38,390 nt of DNA from Enterococcus avium ATCC 14025 (GCF_000406965.1 NZ_KE136366.1:347862-386251), one strand, 5' to 3'; positions 7,014-15,273 are shown, counted from the first letter of the stretch. The notes: generated by a model from the sequence alone, not told the origin. Numbers and translations are program-made.

Positions 7014-7763
7014 ATGGAAACGATTCGTATCGAAAATCTTTCGGTTGCATATCGCGGGAAGATTGCATTGGAGCATGTGAATTTGGAACTATCTGCTGGG
7101 AAATTAACAGGAATCGTCGGGCCTAATGGTGCCGGAAAATCTACCTTAATGAAAGGGGTACTGCAATTGATTAAAATACAATCAGGCAGAATTTATTATG
7201 GCACTGAGCCACTTAATAAACAGCGGGAAAAAATTGCCTATGTAGAGCAGCGTCAAGACATTGATTTGAGTTTCCCTATTGATGTTTTTGGGGTAGTTTT
7301 ATTCGGGACCTATCCGCATTTAAAAATATTTCAACGCCCAGGAAAAAAAGAGAAGACATTTGCCCTAGAATGCTTGAGGAAGGTTGGACTGTCTGAATAT
7401 GCAGGACGGCAAATTAGTGAGCTATCGGGCGGACAGCTACAAAGAGTCTTTATTGCACGAGCACTGGCGCAAAAGGCGGAATGGATTTTATTAGATGAGC
7501 CCTTTGCCGGGATTGATGCAACTAGTGAGAAAATTATTATCGAATTACTTAAGGAATTGCGGGATGAAGGAAAATCGATCGTGATCGTCCACCATGATCT
7601 CCATAAGATAACGGATTATTTTGATGAGGTGATCTTATTGAACAAAGGATTGATTGCGTCTGGACCAGTCGCTCAAACTTATACATCGCAGAATATGGAA
7701 AGAACTTACGGCAGTGAAATTACACAAATGTTAAGAGTGGGAGGTGCGGACTTTGCTTCATGA
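7014..7763 (+). CDS. efaC: Manganese ABC transporter ATP-binding protein EfaC
   Basis: The 249-residue ATPase of a metal ABC importer. Walker A GPNGAGKST at residues 36-44, signature LSGGQ at 137-141, Walker B WILLDEP at 157-163, and the switch histidine in VIVHHDLH near 194. It is the first gene of efaCBA: the permease gene overlaps its end and the lipoprotein gene overlaps the permease end, so the three are translationally coupled. The family supplies Mn(II) in enterococci. The start ATG 7014 follows AAGAGGG. Regulation by the operator just upstream is expected. Confidence 0.92.
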   Translation: METIRIENLSVAYRGKIALEHVNLELSAGKLTGIVGPNGAGKSTLMKGVLQLIKIQSGRIYYGTEPLNKQREKIAYVEQRQDIDLSFPIDVFGVVLFGTYPHLKIFQRPGKKEKTFALECLRKVGLSEYAGRQISELSGGQLQRVFIARALAQKAEWILLDEPFAGIDATSEKIIIELLKELRDEGKSIVIVHHDLHKITDYFDEVILLNKGLIASGPVAQTYTSQNMERTYGSEITQMLRVGGADFAS

Positions 7764-8607
7764 TTTTTTTCAAGGACTAATGGAATACCAATTTTTACAA
7801 AACGCATTGATTACCTCGATTATGGTGGGCATATCTGCGGGTGTGATTGGCTCTTTTATCATTCTCAGAGGCATGTCATTAATGGGAGATGCGATTTCTC
7901 ATGCGGTTTTACCAGGGGTAGCGATCTCCTATATGTTAGGGAGCAGCTATATCATTGGCGCGACTTTTTTTGGAATTTTTTCAGCAGCATTGATCGGCTT
8001 TGTCGGAAAACATAGTCGTCTAAAAAATGATACCGCGATCGGAATTGTTTTTAGTTCCTTTTTTGCTTTAGGAATCATTCTGATCTCTTTTGCTCGGAGT
8101 GCAACAGATCTTTATCATATTCTTTTTGGCAATGTTTTAGCAGTTCGTGATTCAGATATGTATCTGACAGCGCTTGTTATGATAATCGTTGTTTTAGCGG
8201 TATTGCTATTTTATAAGCAATTAAAACTAACTTCCTTTGCTCCAACGATGGCGCAATCTTATGGCTGGAATATCAGCTTGATTAACTATGGCTTGATGTT
8301 TCTGCTGACATTAGTCGCTGTAACGTCATTGCAAACAGTTGGTACGATTCTAGTCATTGCGATGCTGATCACACCAGCGGCTACAGCCTACCAGTTAACC
8401 AATAAGCTTTCTATCATGGTTGGTTTATCAACAGCATTTGGTGTTTTTAGTGCGATCATCGGTTTGTATTTCAGCTATAGTTACAATCTTCCGTCAGGCG
8501 CAACGATTGTGATGACAGCGGCGATCTTTTTCATCGCAGCATTTTTATTTTCACCAAGTAAAGGCTTGATTCAACAAGTAAGAAAGGAACGTATGTATGA
8601 AGCATAA
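7753..8607 (+). CDS. efaB: Manganese ABC transporter permease EfaB
   Basis: The protein is an ABC-3 family metal permease with about eight to nine membrane helices. Family-like words are MSLMGDAISHAVLPGVAISY near residues 40-60 and TVGTILVIAMLITPAATAYQLT near 195-215. The start chosen is TTG at 7753 (284 residues) because GGGAGG ends 8 bases before it; a GTG at 7744 would start on the ribosome binding site itself. Either start overlaps the end of efaC. The C-terminus overlaps the efaA start. Works with EfaC and EfaA. Confidence 0.9.
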   Translation: MLHDFFQGLMEYQFLQNALITSIMVGISAGVIGSFIILRGMSLMGDAISHAVLPGVAISYMLGSSYIIGATFFGIFSAALIGFVGKHSRLKNDTAIGIVFSSFFALGIILISFARSATDLYHILFGNVLAVRDSDMYLTALVMIIVVLAVLLFYKQLKLTSFAPTMAQSYGWNISLINYGLMFLLTLVAVTSLQTVGTILVIAMLITPAATAYQLTNKLSIMVGLSTAFGVFSAIIGLYFSYSYNLPSGATIVMTAAIFFIAAFLFSPSKGLIQQVRKERMYEA

Positions 8608-9526
8608 AAAAATATTTTTTGCAGGTATGGTCGGTTTACTTCTACTCACAGGCTGTGGGTCACGGAGTAGTGAACATGTTGAGAAAAATAGCTCAAAGAA
8701 GCTATCTATAGTCGCGACAAATTCGATCATTGCAGATATGATCAAAGAGGTCGGAAAAGATGAGGTGAGTGTTCACAGTATCGTACCAGTTGGGACAGAT
8801 CCGCACGAGTACGAGCCGTTACCAGAAGATATAAAAAAAACCAGCGAAGCAGATGTTGTTTTCTATAACGGCCTGAACTTAGAAACAGGTAATGGCTGGT
8901 TTGACAAATTAATGGACACGGCTAAGAAAAAAGAGAATAAAGACTATTTTGCAGTCAGTAAAGAAGTTGAACCAATTCACCTGACCAGTAACAGTAAGCA
9001 AGAAGACCCACATGCTTGGTTGGATATCACTAACGGGATTTTATATGTGAAGCAAATCCAAGCTGTTTTGAGCGATCAAGATCCTGATAATCGATTGGAT
9101 TACGAGAGAAATGCGGGAGCTTACATTAGAAAGCTTAAAGAACTAGATGCTTCAGCGAAAGAAAAATTTGCCGATATTCCCATTGAGAAAAAGTTGTTAG
9201 TAACCAGTGAAGGAGCTTTTAAGTATTTTTCAAAGGCTTATGATTTAACTGCAGCTTATATATGGGAAATCAATACGGAAAGTCAGGGAACACCAGAACA
9301 AATGAAACAAATCGTCGAAAAGGTACGTGCATCGGAAGTCCCTTCATTGTTTGTTGAGACGAGTGTTGATAGACGCAGCATGGAACGGTTATCAAAAGAA
9401 GTTGATCTGCCGATTTATAGCGATTTATTCACTGATTCATTAGCTAAAAAAGGAAAGCCAGGGGATAGCTACTATAGCATGATGAAGTGGAACTTAGATA
9501 AAATTCACGAAGGATTGATGAAATAA
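8597..9526 (+). CDS. efaA: Manganese-binding lipoprotein EfaA (PsaA family)
   Basis: The 309-residue solute-binding lipoprotein has a signal peptide with lipobox LLTGC (Cys20). The four metal ligands of Mn-type cluster A-I proteins are visible: His70 (DPHEYEP), His139 (DPHAWLD), Glu205 (TSEGAF) and Asp280 (FTDSL). The His-His-Glu-Asp set, without the His-rich loop of Zn binders, supports manganese. In E. faecalis the homologue is the endocarditis antigen EfaA. The ATG 8597 lies inside the end of efaB with AAAGGA upstream. It delivers Mn to EfaB/EfaC; Mn would help against the H2O2 made by the lactate oxidase encoded next door (inference). Confidence 0.93.
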   Translation: MKHKKIFFAGMVGLLLLTGCGSRSSEHVEKNSSKKLSIVATNSIIADMIKEVGKDEVSVHSIVPVGTDPHEYEPLPEDIKKTSEADVVFYNGLNLETGNGWFDKLMDTAKKKENKDYFAVSKEVEPIHLTSNSKQEDPHAWLDITNGILYVKQIQAVLSDQDPDNRLDYERNAGAYIRKLKELDASAKEKFADIPIEKKLLVTSEGAFKYFSKAYDLTAAYIWEINTESQGTPEQMKQIVEKVRASEVPSLFVETSVDRRSMERLSKEVDLPIYSDLFTDSLAKKGKPGDSYYSMMKWNLDKIHEGLMK

Positions 9527-9527
9527 C

Positions 9528-9561
9528 AAAAGCAGCTGACTGGCAATCAGCTGCTTTTCAT
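9528..9561. terminator. Bidirectional terminator between efaA and sdaAA
   Basis: AAAAGCAGCTGA and TCAGCTGCTTTT form a 12-bp stem with a seven-base loop, between convergent genes. Confidence 0.9.
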
Positions 9562-9565
9562 TATT

Positions 9566-10450
9566 TTAAACGGTAGCCTTTTCTGGTTCGCCAAAGACTT
9601 GTTTTTGTAGACGTAACCCAGTTGGAGTGGTTGCTACGCCGCCTTCTGCAGTTTCTTTGAAAATTTGCGGCATTGCACGCCCAACCTTATACATTGCCTC
9701 TACCACTTCATCCGGTGGAATGACGCTGCGGATGCCGGCTAACGCCATATCTGCGGAGATAAATGCTTGAGAAGCGCCCATCGCATTTCGTTTAACACAC
9801 GGCACTTCAACTAAACCGGCAACGGGATCACAAATGAGTCCCATCACATTTTTTAAGGTAATGGCAAGTGCATTTGCGGCCATTTCAGGTGTGCCGCCAT
9901 TTGCAGTAACTAAGGCCGCAGCTGACATGGCACTGGCAGAACCGACCTCGGCCTGACATCCGCCTTCAGCACCAGAGATTGAGGCGTTATTTGCCATTAC
10001 TAAACCAAACGCACCAGCTGTAAATAGGAAATCAATCTGTTCATCATGAGTCAAATTTAGTTTTTCTCGTGCCGCCATTAAAACACCAGGTAGTACGCCG
10101 GCGCTACCAGCAGTAGGGGTGGCACAAACTAAGCCCATCTTAGCATTGACTTCATTGACCGCTATCCCGTTACGAACGGCTTTCAAAATCGTTTCGCCGC
10201 TCATGAATTTGCCGCTTTCGATATAATCGTTCATACGTTTAGCATCGCCCCCAGTAATCCGGGTTACGGAGGTTACTCCTTGAATGCCTTCCTCGATTGA
10301 ACTTTCCATTACTTCTAGATTGCGTTCCATTAACGCAATGATTTCTTCACGAGTTCGATCAGTTAACTCCATTTCAGTCGCGATCATCAATTCGCCGACA
10401 GTCGGATAATCCTTTGCTTGTTCTACAAGCTCTTGGATTGAATAAAACAT
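9566..10450 (-). CDS. sdaAA: L-serine dehydratase, alpha subunit (iron-sulfur)
   Basis: The 294-residue alpha chain of the two-chain Fe-S L-serine ammonia-lyase, which converts L-serine to pyruvate and ammonia. Cysteines expected to hold the 4Fe-4S cluster lie in GLVCATPTAGSAG, EGGCQAEVGSASAM and GLICDPVAGLVEVPCVKRNAMG. Length is typical of the alpha chain. It follows the beta chain gene by 16 bases on the same strand, so both come from one transcript. The ATG 10450 follows AGGAGGAAT. It feeds serine carbon to pyruvate; the enzyme is oxygen sensitive. Confidence 0.94.
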   Translation of the reverse strand: MFYSIQELVEQAKDYPTVGELMIATEMELTDRTREEIIALMERNLEVMESSIEEGIQGVTSVTRITGGDAKRMNDYIESGKFMSGETILKAVRNGIAVNEVNAKMGLVCATPTAGSAGVLPGVLMAAREKLNLTHDEQIDFLFTAGAFGLVMANNASISGAEGGCQAEVGSASAMSAAALVTANGGTPEMAANALAITLKNVMGLICDPVAGLVEVPCVKRNAMGASQAFISADMALAGIRSVIPPDEVVEAMYKVGRAMPQIFKETAEGGVATTPTGLRLQKQVFGEPEKATV

Positions 10451-10466
10451 GACAATTCCTCCTATG

Positions 10467-11141
10467 CTATTTGAAATAAGTAACGCTCAGCACATCGTCT
10501 TCACGTTTAATCTCTTGTCTTAACCCTTCTGGATCATCTGGTGTATCATCAATTTCTAACAAAACAATGCCGTTTTCGCCTCGTGTTTTACGAGTCATTG
10601 TAACTTTTCCGATATTCAAGCCGTGTTTCATAAAGATGGTAGATACACGAGAAAGAAGACCAGGCACATCCTTATTAATGATGATATAGGTTGGATTCCC
10701 CATACCAAGGGAGATACTGTAGCCGTTCATTTCAGTGATTTGAATATTCCCGCCACCAATTGAAACACCAGTAACGGACATCTCTAAATCACCTTTAATC
10801 ATGCGCAAGGTAACAGTATTCGGATGATCGGCGATTTCTTTTTTGGGAACGAATAGCACTTCCATACCTTGTTCGTGAGCAATTTTCAATGAATCAGATA
10901 GGCGAGGATCGTCAGGTTCCATTCCTAAAATTCCACCTACTAAAGCAATATCTGTCCCGTGTCCACGATAAGTCTTAGCGAAAGATTCATACAAATCAAA
11001 CTCTACAGAGTCCGGACGCTCACCGAAAATCATTCGGCAAACTTTTCCAATTCGTGCAGCACCAGCAGTATGTGAGCTACTTGGTCCAACCATCACTGGA
11101 CCAATAATGTCAAAAACACTTCGATATTTTAATACTTCCAT
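10467..11141 (-). CDS. sdaAB: L-serine dehydratase, beta subunit
   Basis: The 224-residue beta chain. The N-terminal domain holds the conserved GPVMVGPSSSHTAGAARIGK at about residues 14-33, and the C-terminal 75 residues form an ACT domain (PTYIIINKDVPGLLSRVSTIFMKHGLNIG), probably a serine-sensing site. It is the first gene of the sdaAB-sdaAA unit. The ATG 11141 follows AGGGAGG. The leader contains an extended -10 box and a partial cre match. Confidence 0.94.
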   Translation of the reverse strand: MEVLKYRSVFDIIGPVMVGPSSSHTAGAARIGKVCRMIFGERPDSVEFDLYESFAKTYRGHGTDIALVGGILGMEPDDPRLSDSLKIAHEQGMEVLFVPKKEIADHPNTVTLRMIKGDLEMSVTGVSIGGGNIQITEMNGYSISLGMGNPTYIIINKDVPGLLSRVSTIFMKHGLNIGKVTMTRKTRGENGIVLLEIDDTPDDPEGLRQEIKREDDVLSVTYFK

Positions 11142-11193
11142 TATTTTAAGCCTCCCTAAATTATCCGATGAAAGTCCTCATCAAGTCGACCAT

Positions 11194-11214
11194 AGTGTAA
11201 CATATACGCTTTCA
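11194..11214 (-). promoter_or_regulatory. Probable sdaAB promoter with weak cre-like site
   Basis: On the minus strand TGTTACACT is an extended -10, and TGAAAGCGTATATG (11201-11214) matches the cre consensus imperfectly (three fixed positions differ). No good -35 is visible. Confidence 0.4.
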
Positions 11215-11318
11215 GAAAATAGTTAGATTAATAATTTATTTTGTTATTCTCATAATAGTTAAAGGGTTTGTGAAGCGTTTTATTATTGTCAGAAAAGTTC
11301 GAATAGATAATTTTTTTC

Positions 11319-11347
11319 TTGCGTTCGTTGAAGAATTCTGATATGAT
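11319..11347 (+). promoter_or_regulatory. Promoter of rplK-rplA
   Basis: TTGCGT (11319-11324), 17-base spacer, TATGAT (11342-11347). The leader before rplK is about 85 bases long. Confidence 0.75.
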
Positions 11348-11379
11348 ACCAAAGTGTGTCTTTGAGCACACGTTTTAAA

Positions 11380-11417
11380 GTGGGAGGAGAAATTTTGATC
11401 TCCAATTAACCACATCA
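11380..11417 (+). promoter_or_regulatory. L1-site-like leader element before rplK
   Basis: GTGGGAGG at the 5' side and CCACATCA at the 3' side enclose a hairpin (GGAG ... CTCC). The same GTGGGAGG ... TAACCACATCA frame recurs before rplA at 11924-11953. In bacteria L1 represses rplK-rplA by binding an mRNA structure that mimics its 23S site; assignment here is by resemblance. Confidence 0.6.
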
Positions 11418-11439
11418 CGGACTCAAGGAGGTATGTCTC

Positions 11440-11862
11440 GTGGCAAAAAAAGTAGAAAAATTAGTTAAATTGCAAATTCCTGCAGGGAAAGCAACACCAG
11501 CTCCCCCAGTAGGTCCTGCACTAGGTCAAGCGGGTATCAACATCATGGGATTCACAAAAGAATTCAATGCTCGTACAGCTGATCAAGCAGGTTTGATCAT
11601 TCCAGTTGTGATCTCTGTATATGAAGACCGTTCATTTACATTCATCACAAAAACACCGCCAGCTGCCGTATTATTGAAAAAAGCAGCGAAGATCGAAAAA
11701 GGATCAGGCGAACCAAACAAAAACAAAGTTGCAAAAGTTACTAGCGATCAAGTAAAAGAAATCGCTGAGTTGAAAATGCAAGACCTAAACGCTGCTAACG
11801 TTGAGTCAGCAATGCGCATGGTTGAAGGAACTGCACGAAGCATGGGTATCACTGTCGAATAA
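11440..11862 (+). CDS. rplK: 50S ribosomal protein L11
   Basis: The 140-residue protein of the GTPase-associated centre of the large subunit. It has the N-terminal domain [20 protein letters not shown] with the invariant PPVGPALGQ and the C-terminal RNA-binding domain ending [11 protein letters not shown]. Normal length. The start is GTG at 11440, 8 bases after AAGGAGG; an ATG 7 bases earlier is out of frame. It is cotranscribed with rplA. Confidence 0.96.
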   Translation: MAKKVEKLVKLQIPAGKATPAPPVGPALGQAGINIMGFTKEFNARTADQAGLIIPVVISVYEDRSFTFITKTPPAAVLLKKAAKIEKGSGEPNKNKVAKVTSDQVKEIAELKMQDLNAANVESAMRMVEGTARSMGITVE

Positions 11863-11923
11863 TTGTCGTTGTACCCAAGAAAGTAGCTTCTCAGTTGGCT
11901 CCCTATCTAAAGATACGGAACAC

Positions 11924-11953
11924 GTGGGAGGTTCTACCGTTATAACCACATCA
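11924..11953 (+). promoter_or_regulatory. Second L1-site-like element before rplA
   Basis: GTGGGAGG, a short GGT/ACC hairpin and TAACCACATCA, directly followed by the AAGGAGGA ribosome binding site of rplA. It repeats the element found before rplK. Confidence 0.6.
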
Positions 11954-11966
11954 AGGAGGAAACAAA

Positions 11967-12656
11967 ATGGCTAAAAAGAGCAAAAAAATGCAAGATGCAT
12001 TAAAAAAAGTTGATACTACTAAAGCTTACCCAGTTGCGGAAGCAGTAGCATTGGCAAAAGAAATTAACTTCGCGAAATTTGACGCAACGGTTGAAGTTGC
12101 TTATAAATTGAACGTTGATCCTAAAAAAGCAGACCAACAAATCCGTGGAGCAGTTGTGCTTCCAAACGGAACTGGTAAAACTCAAACTGTTTTAGTATTC
12201 GCTAAAGGCGAAAAAGCAAAAGAAGCTGAAGCCGCTGGCGCTGATTTCGTTGGCGACGACGACATGGTTGCAAAAATCCAAGGTGGATGGTTCGACTTTG
12301 ACGTTGTTGTGGCAACACCTGATATGATGGCTACAGTTGGTAAATTAGGCCGTGTGCTTGGGCCAAAAGGTTTAATGCCTAACCCTAAAACTGGTACTGT
12401 AACAATGGATGTTACAAAAGCTGTTGAAGAAGTTAAAGCTGGTAAAGTAACGTACCGTGTTGATAAAGCTGGTAACGTTCATGTGCCAATCGGTAAAGTA
12501 TCATTCGACGATGCGAAATTGGTTGAAAACTTTAACACAATCAACGAAACTTTAGTAAAAGCAAAACCTGCGACTGCTAAAGGTCAATACATCAAAAACA
12601 TTTCAATGACAACAACATTTGGACCTGGTATCCATGTTGAACAAACTGCTATCTAA
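11967..12656 (+). CDS. rplA: 50S ribosomal protein L1
   Basis: The 229-residue L1-stalk protein. Family signatures include [20 protein letters not shown] near residue 40, [22 protein letters not shown] near residues 125-146, and the end [11 protein letters not shown]. The ATG 11967 follows AAGGAGGA. L1 is the usual autoregulator of the rplK-rplA unit, which fits the element just upstream. Confidence 0.96.
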   Translation: MAKKSKKMQDALKKVDTTKAYPVAEAVALAKEINFAKFDATVEVAYKLNVDPKKADQQIRGAVVLPNGTGKTQTVLVFAKGEKAKEAEAAGADFVGDDDMVAKIQGGWFDFDVVVATPDMMATVGKLGRVLGPKGLMPNPKTGTVTMDVTKAVEEVKAGKVTYRVDKAGNVHVPIGKVSFDDAKLVENFNTINETLVKAKPATAKGQYIKNISMTTTFGPGIHVEQTAI

Positions 12657-12678
12657 TTAATTTTAGAAAAGTACTTGA

Positions 12679-12711
12679 CTCGGCTAGCTTATCTATGATA
12701 AGTTAGTCGAG
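12679..12711 (+). repeat. Long perfect hairpin between rplA and rplJ
   Basis: Two 15-base arms, CTCGGCTAGCTTATC and GATAAGTTAGTCGAG, pair fully (two G-U pairs) around TAT. No T-run follows. TTGACT at 12675-12680 overlaps its start, so it also coincides with the rplJL promoter region. It may be an RNase III-type processing site, a terminator without a T-tail, or both. Confidence 0.6.
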
Positions 12712-12720
12712 GTTAAATAT

Positions 12721-12832
12721 TAACTGTACCGAAGACAGTAGGTGACGCAAGTCTTAATTTCCTACCGAGGACGTTTATTGAGAACATTCAATAGTCCCTC
12801 TATGTCTACGGTGGCATAGGGTATTTTTTTGC
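12721..12832 (+). ncRNA. L10 leader (ribosomal protein leader) with attenuator
   Basis: The 220-base gap before rplJ holds the sequence CCGAAGACAGTAGGTGACGC and later TCCTACCGAGGAC, typical of the L10(L12) binding leader of Firmicutes. A terminator hairpin (CCCTCTATG ... CATAGGG at 12796-12821, then seven Ts) follows. Excess L10 would favour termination before rplJ. Confidence 0.82.
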
Positions 12833-12880
12833 TTTTAGTAAAAAATGCTCTTCCATCAAAATCAGGAGGTGAAATATATA

Positions 12881-13381
12881 ATGAGTGAAGTAGCAATCGC
12901 TAAAAAAGCCGCTATCGTTGATGAAGTCACTGAAAAATTCAGCGCAGCAGCTTCAGCCGTTATCGTTGATTACCGTGGTTTAACAGTAGAACAAGTGACT
13001 GATTTACGTAAACAATTACGCGACGCTAACGTTGAAATGAAAGTTATCAAAAATTCTATCTTGGTTCGTGCTGCTGAAAAAGCTGGCTTGAACGGATTAG
13101 AAGAAGTATTCTCAGGACCTACTGCAGTAGCATTTAGTAATGAGGATGTAGTTGCTCCAGCTAAAATTATCGACGAGTTCGCTAGTAAAGCTGACAAACT
13201 AGAAATCAAAGGCGGTATCATTGAAGGAAAAGTAGCTTCTATCGAAGAAATTACTGCTCTTGCAAAACTACCGAACCGCGATGGACTTCTTTCTATGCTA
13301 TTATCTGTCCTTCAAGCGCCAGTCCGCAACGTGGCTTACGCTGTGAAAGCAGTCGCAGAAAAAGAAGAAGAAGTAGCTTAA
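12881..13381 (+). CDS. rplJ: 50S ribosomal protein L10
   Basis: The 166-residue base of the L7/L12 stalk. Seen are the N-terminal rRNA-binding part ([38 protein letters not shown]), [12 protein letters not shown], and the C-terminal helix that binds L7/L12. The start is ATG 12881, with AGGAGGTG 10 bases upstream; an earlier in-frame ATG at 12845 lies before that ribosome binding site and is rejected. It is cotranscribed with rplL and controlled by the leader RNA upstream. Confidence 0.96.
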   Translation: MSEVAIAKKAAIVDEVTEKFSAAASAVIVDYRGLTVEQVTDLRKQLRDANVEMKVIKNSILVRAAEKAGLNGLEEVFSGPTAVAFSNEDVVAPAKIIDEFASKADKLEIKGGIIEGKVASIEEITALAKLPNRDGLLSMLLSVLQAPVRNVAYAVKAVAEKEEEVA

Positions 13382-13434
13382 TCGCTGCATAAAATATAAA
13401 CTAAAAAAACTTACCTAAACGGAGGAAATTTAAA

Positions 13435-13803
13435 ATGGCATTGAACATTGAAAACATTGTCGAAGAACTTAAAGGCGCGACAATCTTAGAATTAAACGAC
13501 TTAGTTAAAGCTATCGAAGACGAATTTGGCGTAACTGCTGCTGCTCCTGTAGCTGCTGCTGGCGCTGTTGCAGGTCCTGCTGCTGAAGAACAAACAGAAT
13601 TTACTGTTGAATTAACAGCTGTTGGCGATCAAAAAGTTAAAGTTATCAAAGCAGTTCGTGAAGCAACTGGTCTTGGCTTGAAAGAAGCTAAAGCTGTAGT
13701 TGATGGCGCTCCTGCACCAGTTAAAGAAGATGTATCTAAAGAAGACGCTGAAGCACTTAAAGCTGCTTTAGAAGAAGTTGGCGCATCTGTAACATTAAAA
13801 TAA
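13435..13803 (+). CDS. rplL: 50S ribosomal protein L7/L12
   Basis: The 122-residue stalk protein, present in several copies per ribosome, that recruits translation GTPases. The N-terminal dimerisation helices ([26 protein letters not shown]), an Ala/Pro-rich hinge (about residues 34-52) and the C-terminal factor-binding domain ([27 protein letters not shown]) are all clear. The ATG 13435 follows GGAGGA. It ends the rplJL unit. Confidence 0.97.
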   Translation: MALNIENIVEELKGATILELNDLVKAIEDEFGVTAAAPVAAAGAVAGPAAEEQTEFTVELTAVGDQKVKVIKAVREATGLGLKEAKAVVDGAPAPVKEDVSKEDAEALKAALEEVGASVTLK

Positions 13804-13821
13804 TCACTTTTGATTATTCAA

Positions 13822-13854
13822 AGGGAGATCTGATTTCAGGTCTCTCTTTTTTTT
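13822..13854 (+). terminator. Terminator of rplJ-rplL
   Basis: GAGATCT and AGGTCTC form the main stem, extended by flanking GGA/TCTC, and are followed by eight Ts. Confidence 0.85.
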
Positions 13855-14013
13855 GCTTAAAGGAACATTTTTTCGATCACAGTGAAGCGTGAAAACAATA
13901 ATGAAGTGAACATATTTTTGCTTCTATCACGGAATGAGAGAACCTTGTTTTATATGTGATGAGTAGTTTAAAAAATACGAATTAAATGATGCTTTTAACA
14001 GTGAAGCTAAAAA

Positions 14014-14038
14014 AGCCGAGCTATTGAAATGCTCGGCT
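14014..14038 (-). terminator. Terminator of the cre-controlled lipoprotein gene
   Basis: AGCCGAGC and GCTCGGCT pair around TATTGAAAT; the A-run on the left gives the T-run on the minus strand. Confidence 0.8.
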
Positions 14039-14056
14039 AACAATAATAAATGTATT

Positions 14057-14680
14057 TTATTGTAGAACTTCTAGCATAACATCTGATTGGTCTGCTGGGA
14101 CGTTTCCAGCATAATTCGGTGTAGCTAAAGAAAGTCTGCCATGTTTATTATGGAATAAGTATAGATTTCCAGATTGATTGTTTCTATTTGTTGCACCAGA
14201 TATCTGAATACCAATCGAAAGCATGGTACTCACCTTAACTGTTCGAAATTCATTTGTCTCTGCTGAAAATATTCGGATTGATTTTACTGGGACATCTTGC
14301 ATCCTAAAATTATAAACGGTCTCATTATTGGTATCAGCATTGAAAGTGATTTGGTTTGTGTTCGTGTTAATATTTATTGAATCAGGTACATTGATACCAT
14401 TAAAATAGAAGGTCGCATACCCACCGAATTCATCAGCAGTAACGGTATCCACCTCAGACTGTTTAGTAGATGTGGATTCAGAAGAAAATAACTGGCTACT
14501 TGAACTACCGGACAAGGATGCTGCTGAATATGTGAAGCTCGATGAGCCTTTACTACGTTCTGAGCTTTCTGTTGTACTCGCTTCACTGGTAGAACTTTTA
14601 TTAGATTCCTGTGATGGACCACGATTGCACCCAACAAGCAAGAACGATGTAACGAGACAAATCGAAAAAAACTTTTTCAA
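14057..14680 (-). CDS. Serine-rich lipoprotein of unknown function
   Basis: The 207-residue protein has a lipoprotein signal peptide with lipobox LLVGC, then a low-complexity Ser/Thr/Glu-rich linker of about 60 residues, and a folded C-terminal domain of about 125 residues with many beta-strand-like stretches (GGYATFYFNGINV, FRTVKVSTMLSIGIQISG). I do not recognise the domain. The start is TTG at 14680, 7 bases after GGGAGG; a second TTG six bases upstream is only one base from the ribosome binding site. The promoter carries a perfect cre box, so repression by CcpA on glucose is likely. A surface-exposed domain on a flexible wall-spanning stalk is the inferred layout. Confidence 0.8.
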   Translation of the reverse strand: MKKFFSICLVTSFLLVGCNRGPSQESNKSSTSEASTTESSERSKGSSSFTYSAASLSGSSSSQLFSSESTSTKQSEVDTVTADEFGGYATFYFNGINVPDSININTNTNQITFNADTNNETVYNFRMQDVPVKSIRIFSAETNEFRTVKVSTMLSIGIQISGATNRNNQSGNLYLFHNKHGRLSLATPNYAGNVPADQSDVMLEVLQ

Positions 14681-14703
14681 AGACAAACCTCCCTTCGTAA
14701 TAA

Positions 14704-14732
14704 ATTATAGCACTAAACAATTTTATTGTAAT
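14704..14732 (-). promoter_or_regulatory. Promoter of the lipoprotein gene
   Basis: On the minus strand TATAAT (14709-14704) lies 16-17 bases after TTACAA/ATTACA. The cre box covers the -35. Confidence 0.7.
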
Positions 14733-14740
14733 CGTTTACA
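14727..14740. promoter_or_regulatory. Perfect cre (CcpA) box
   Basis: TGTAATCGTTTACA fits TGWAANCGNTNWCA at every fixed position. It overlaps the -35 of the lipoprotein promoter, a position for repression; the ohr start codon is 130 bases away on the other side. Confidence 0.82.
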
Positions 14741-14871
14741 AATAATTTGTCATTTTTACCAAAAATGCATCTTTGTTGAATTAAAACATTCAAGTTTTGA
14801 GCAATATCTTTGTATCATCAAGTAATAACGCGTAGACTATTAATCAAGAAGAAGAAAAGGACTGATGCTTT

Positions 14872-15273
14872 TTGAAAAAAATGTATGAAACAGCAATGAT
14901 TAACCACGGCGGGCGTACTGGCGATGTTCAAGCGCCAAACGGTAGTATGAAAATGAAGATTGAGCCACCTTCTATTCACGCAGAAGGAACAAACCCTGAG
15001 CAACTTTTTGCGGCGGGTTACGCTTCTTGTTTCAACGGTGCAGTTCATCATATGTTGAAGGAACACAATCTTGAGTCAGATGCAGAAGTCAAGGCACGTG
15101 TATCCTTGTATCAACTAGATGACGGCGGTTATCAAATCGGAGTGATTTTGGAAACTTCATTACCTGGAGTAGAAAAAGAAGAAGCTCAAAAAATTATTGA
15201 AGAAGCACACGAATTTTGTCCCTATTCAAAAGCAACGCGGGGAAACATCGATGTAGAAGTTGAATTGGTCTAG
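14872..15273 (+). CDS. ohr: Ohr-type organic hydroperoxide reductase (OsmC/Ohr family)
   Basis: The 133-residue protein fits the Ohr subfamily, thiol peroxidases that reduce organic hydroperoxides in the cytoplasm. Two redox cysteines lie at the expected places: AAGYASCFNGAV (about residue 54) and HEFCPYSKATRGNIDVEV (about residue 118). The N-terminal word NHGGRTGDVQAPNG also fits. Length is about 140 in the family, so it is complete. The start is TTG 14872 with AAAAGGA 10 bases upstream; the ATG at 14881 lacks a well placed ribosome binding site. No OhrR gene is adjacent. Single gene with its own terminator. Confidence 0.86.
   Translation: MKKMYETAMINHGGRTGDVQAPNGSMKMKIEPPSIHAEGTNPEQLFAAGYASCFNGAVHHMLKEHNLESDAEVKARVSLYQLDDGGYQIGVILETSLPGVEKEEAQKIIEEAHEFCPYSKATRGNIDVEVELV

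Noticed and set aside
12845-12880. Upstream ATG for rplJ
   Set aside because: It precedes the AGGAGGTG site and would add 12 residues not found in L10.
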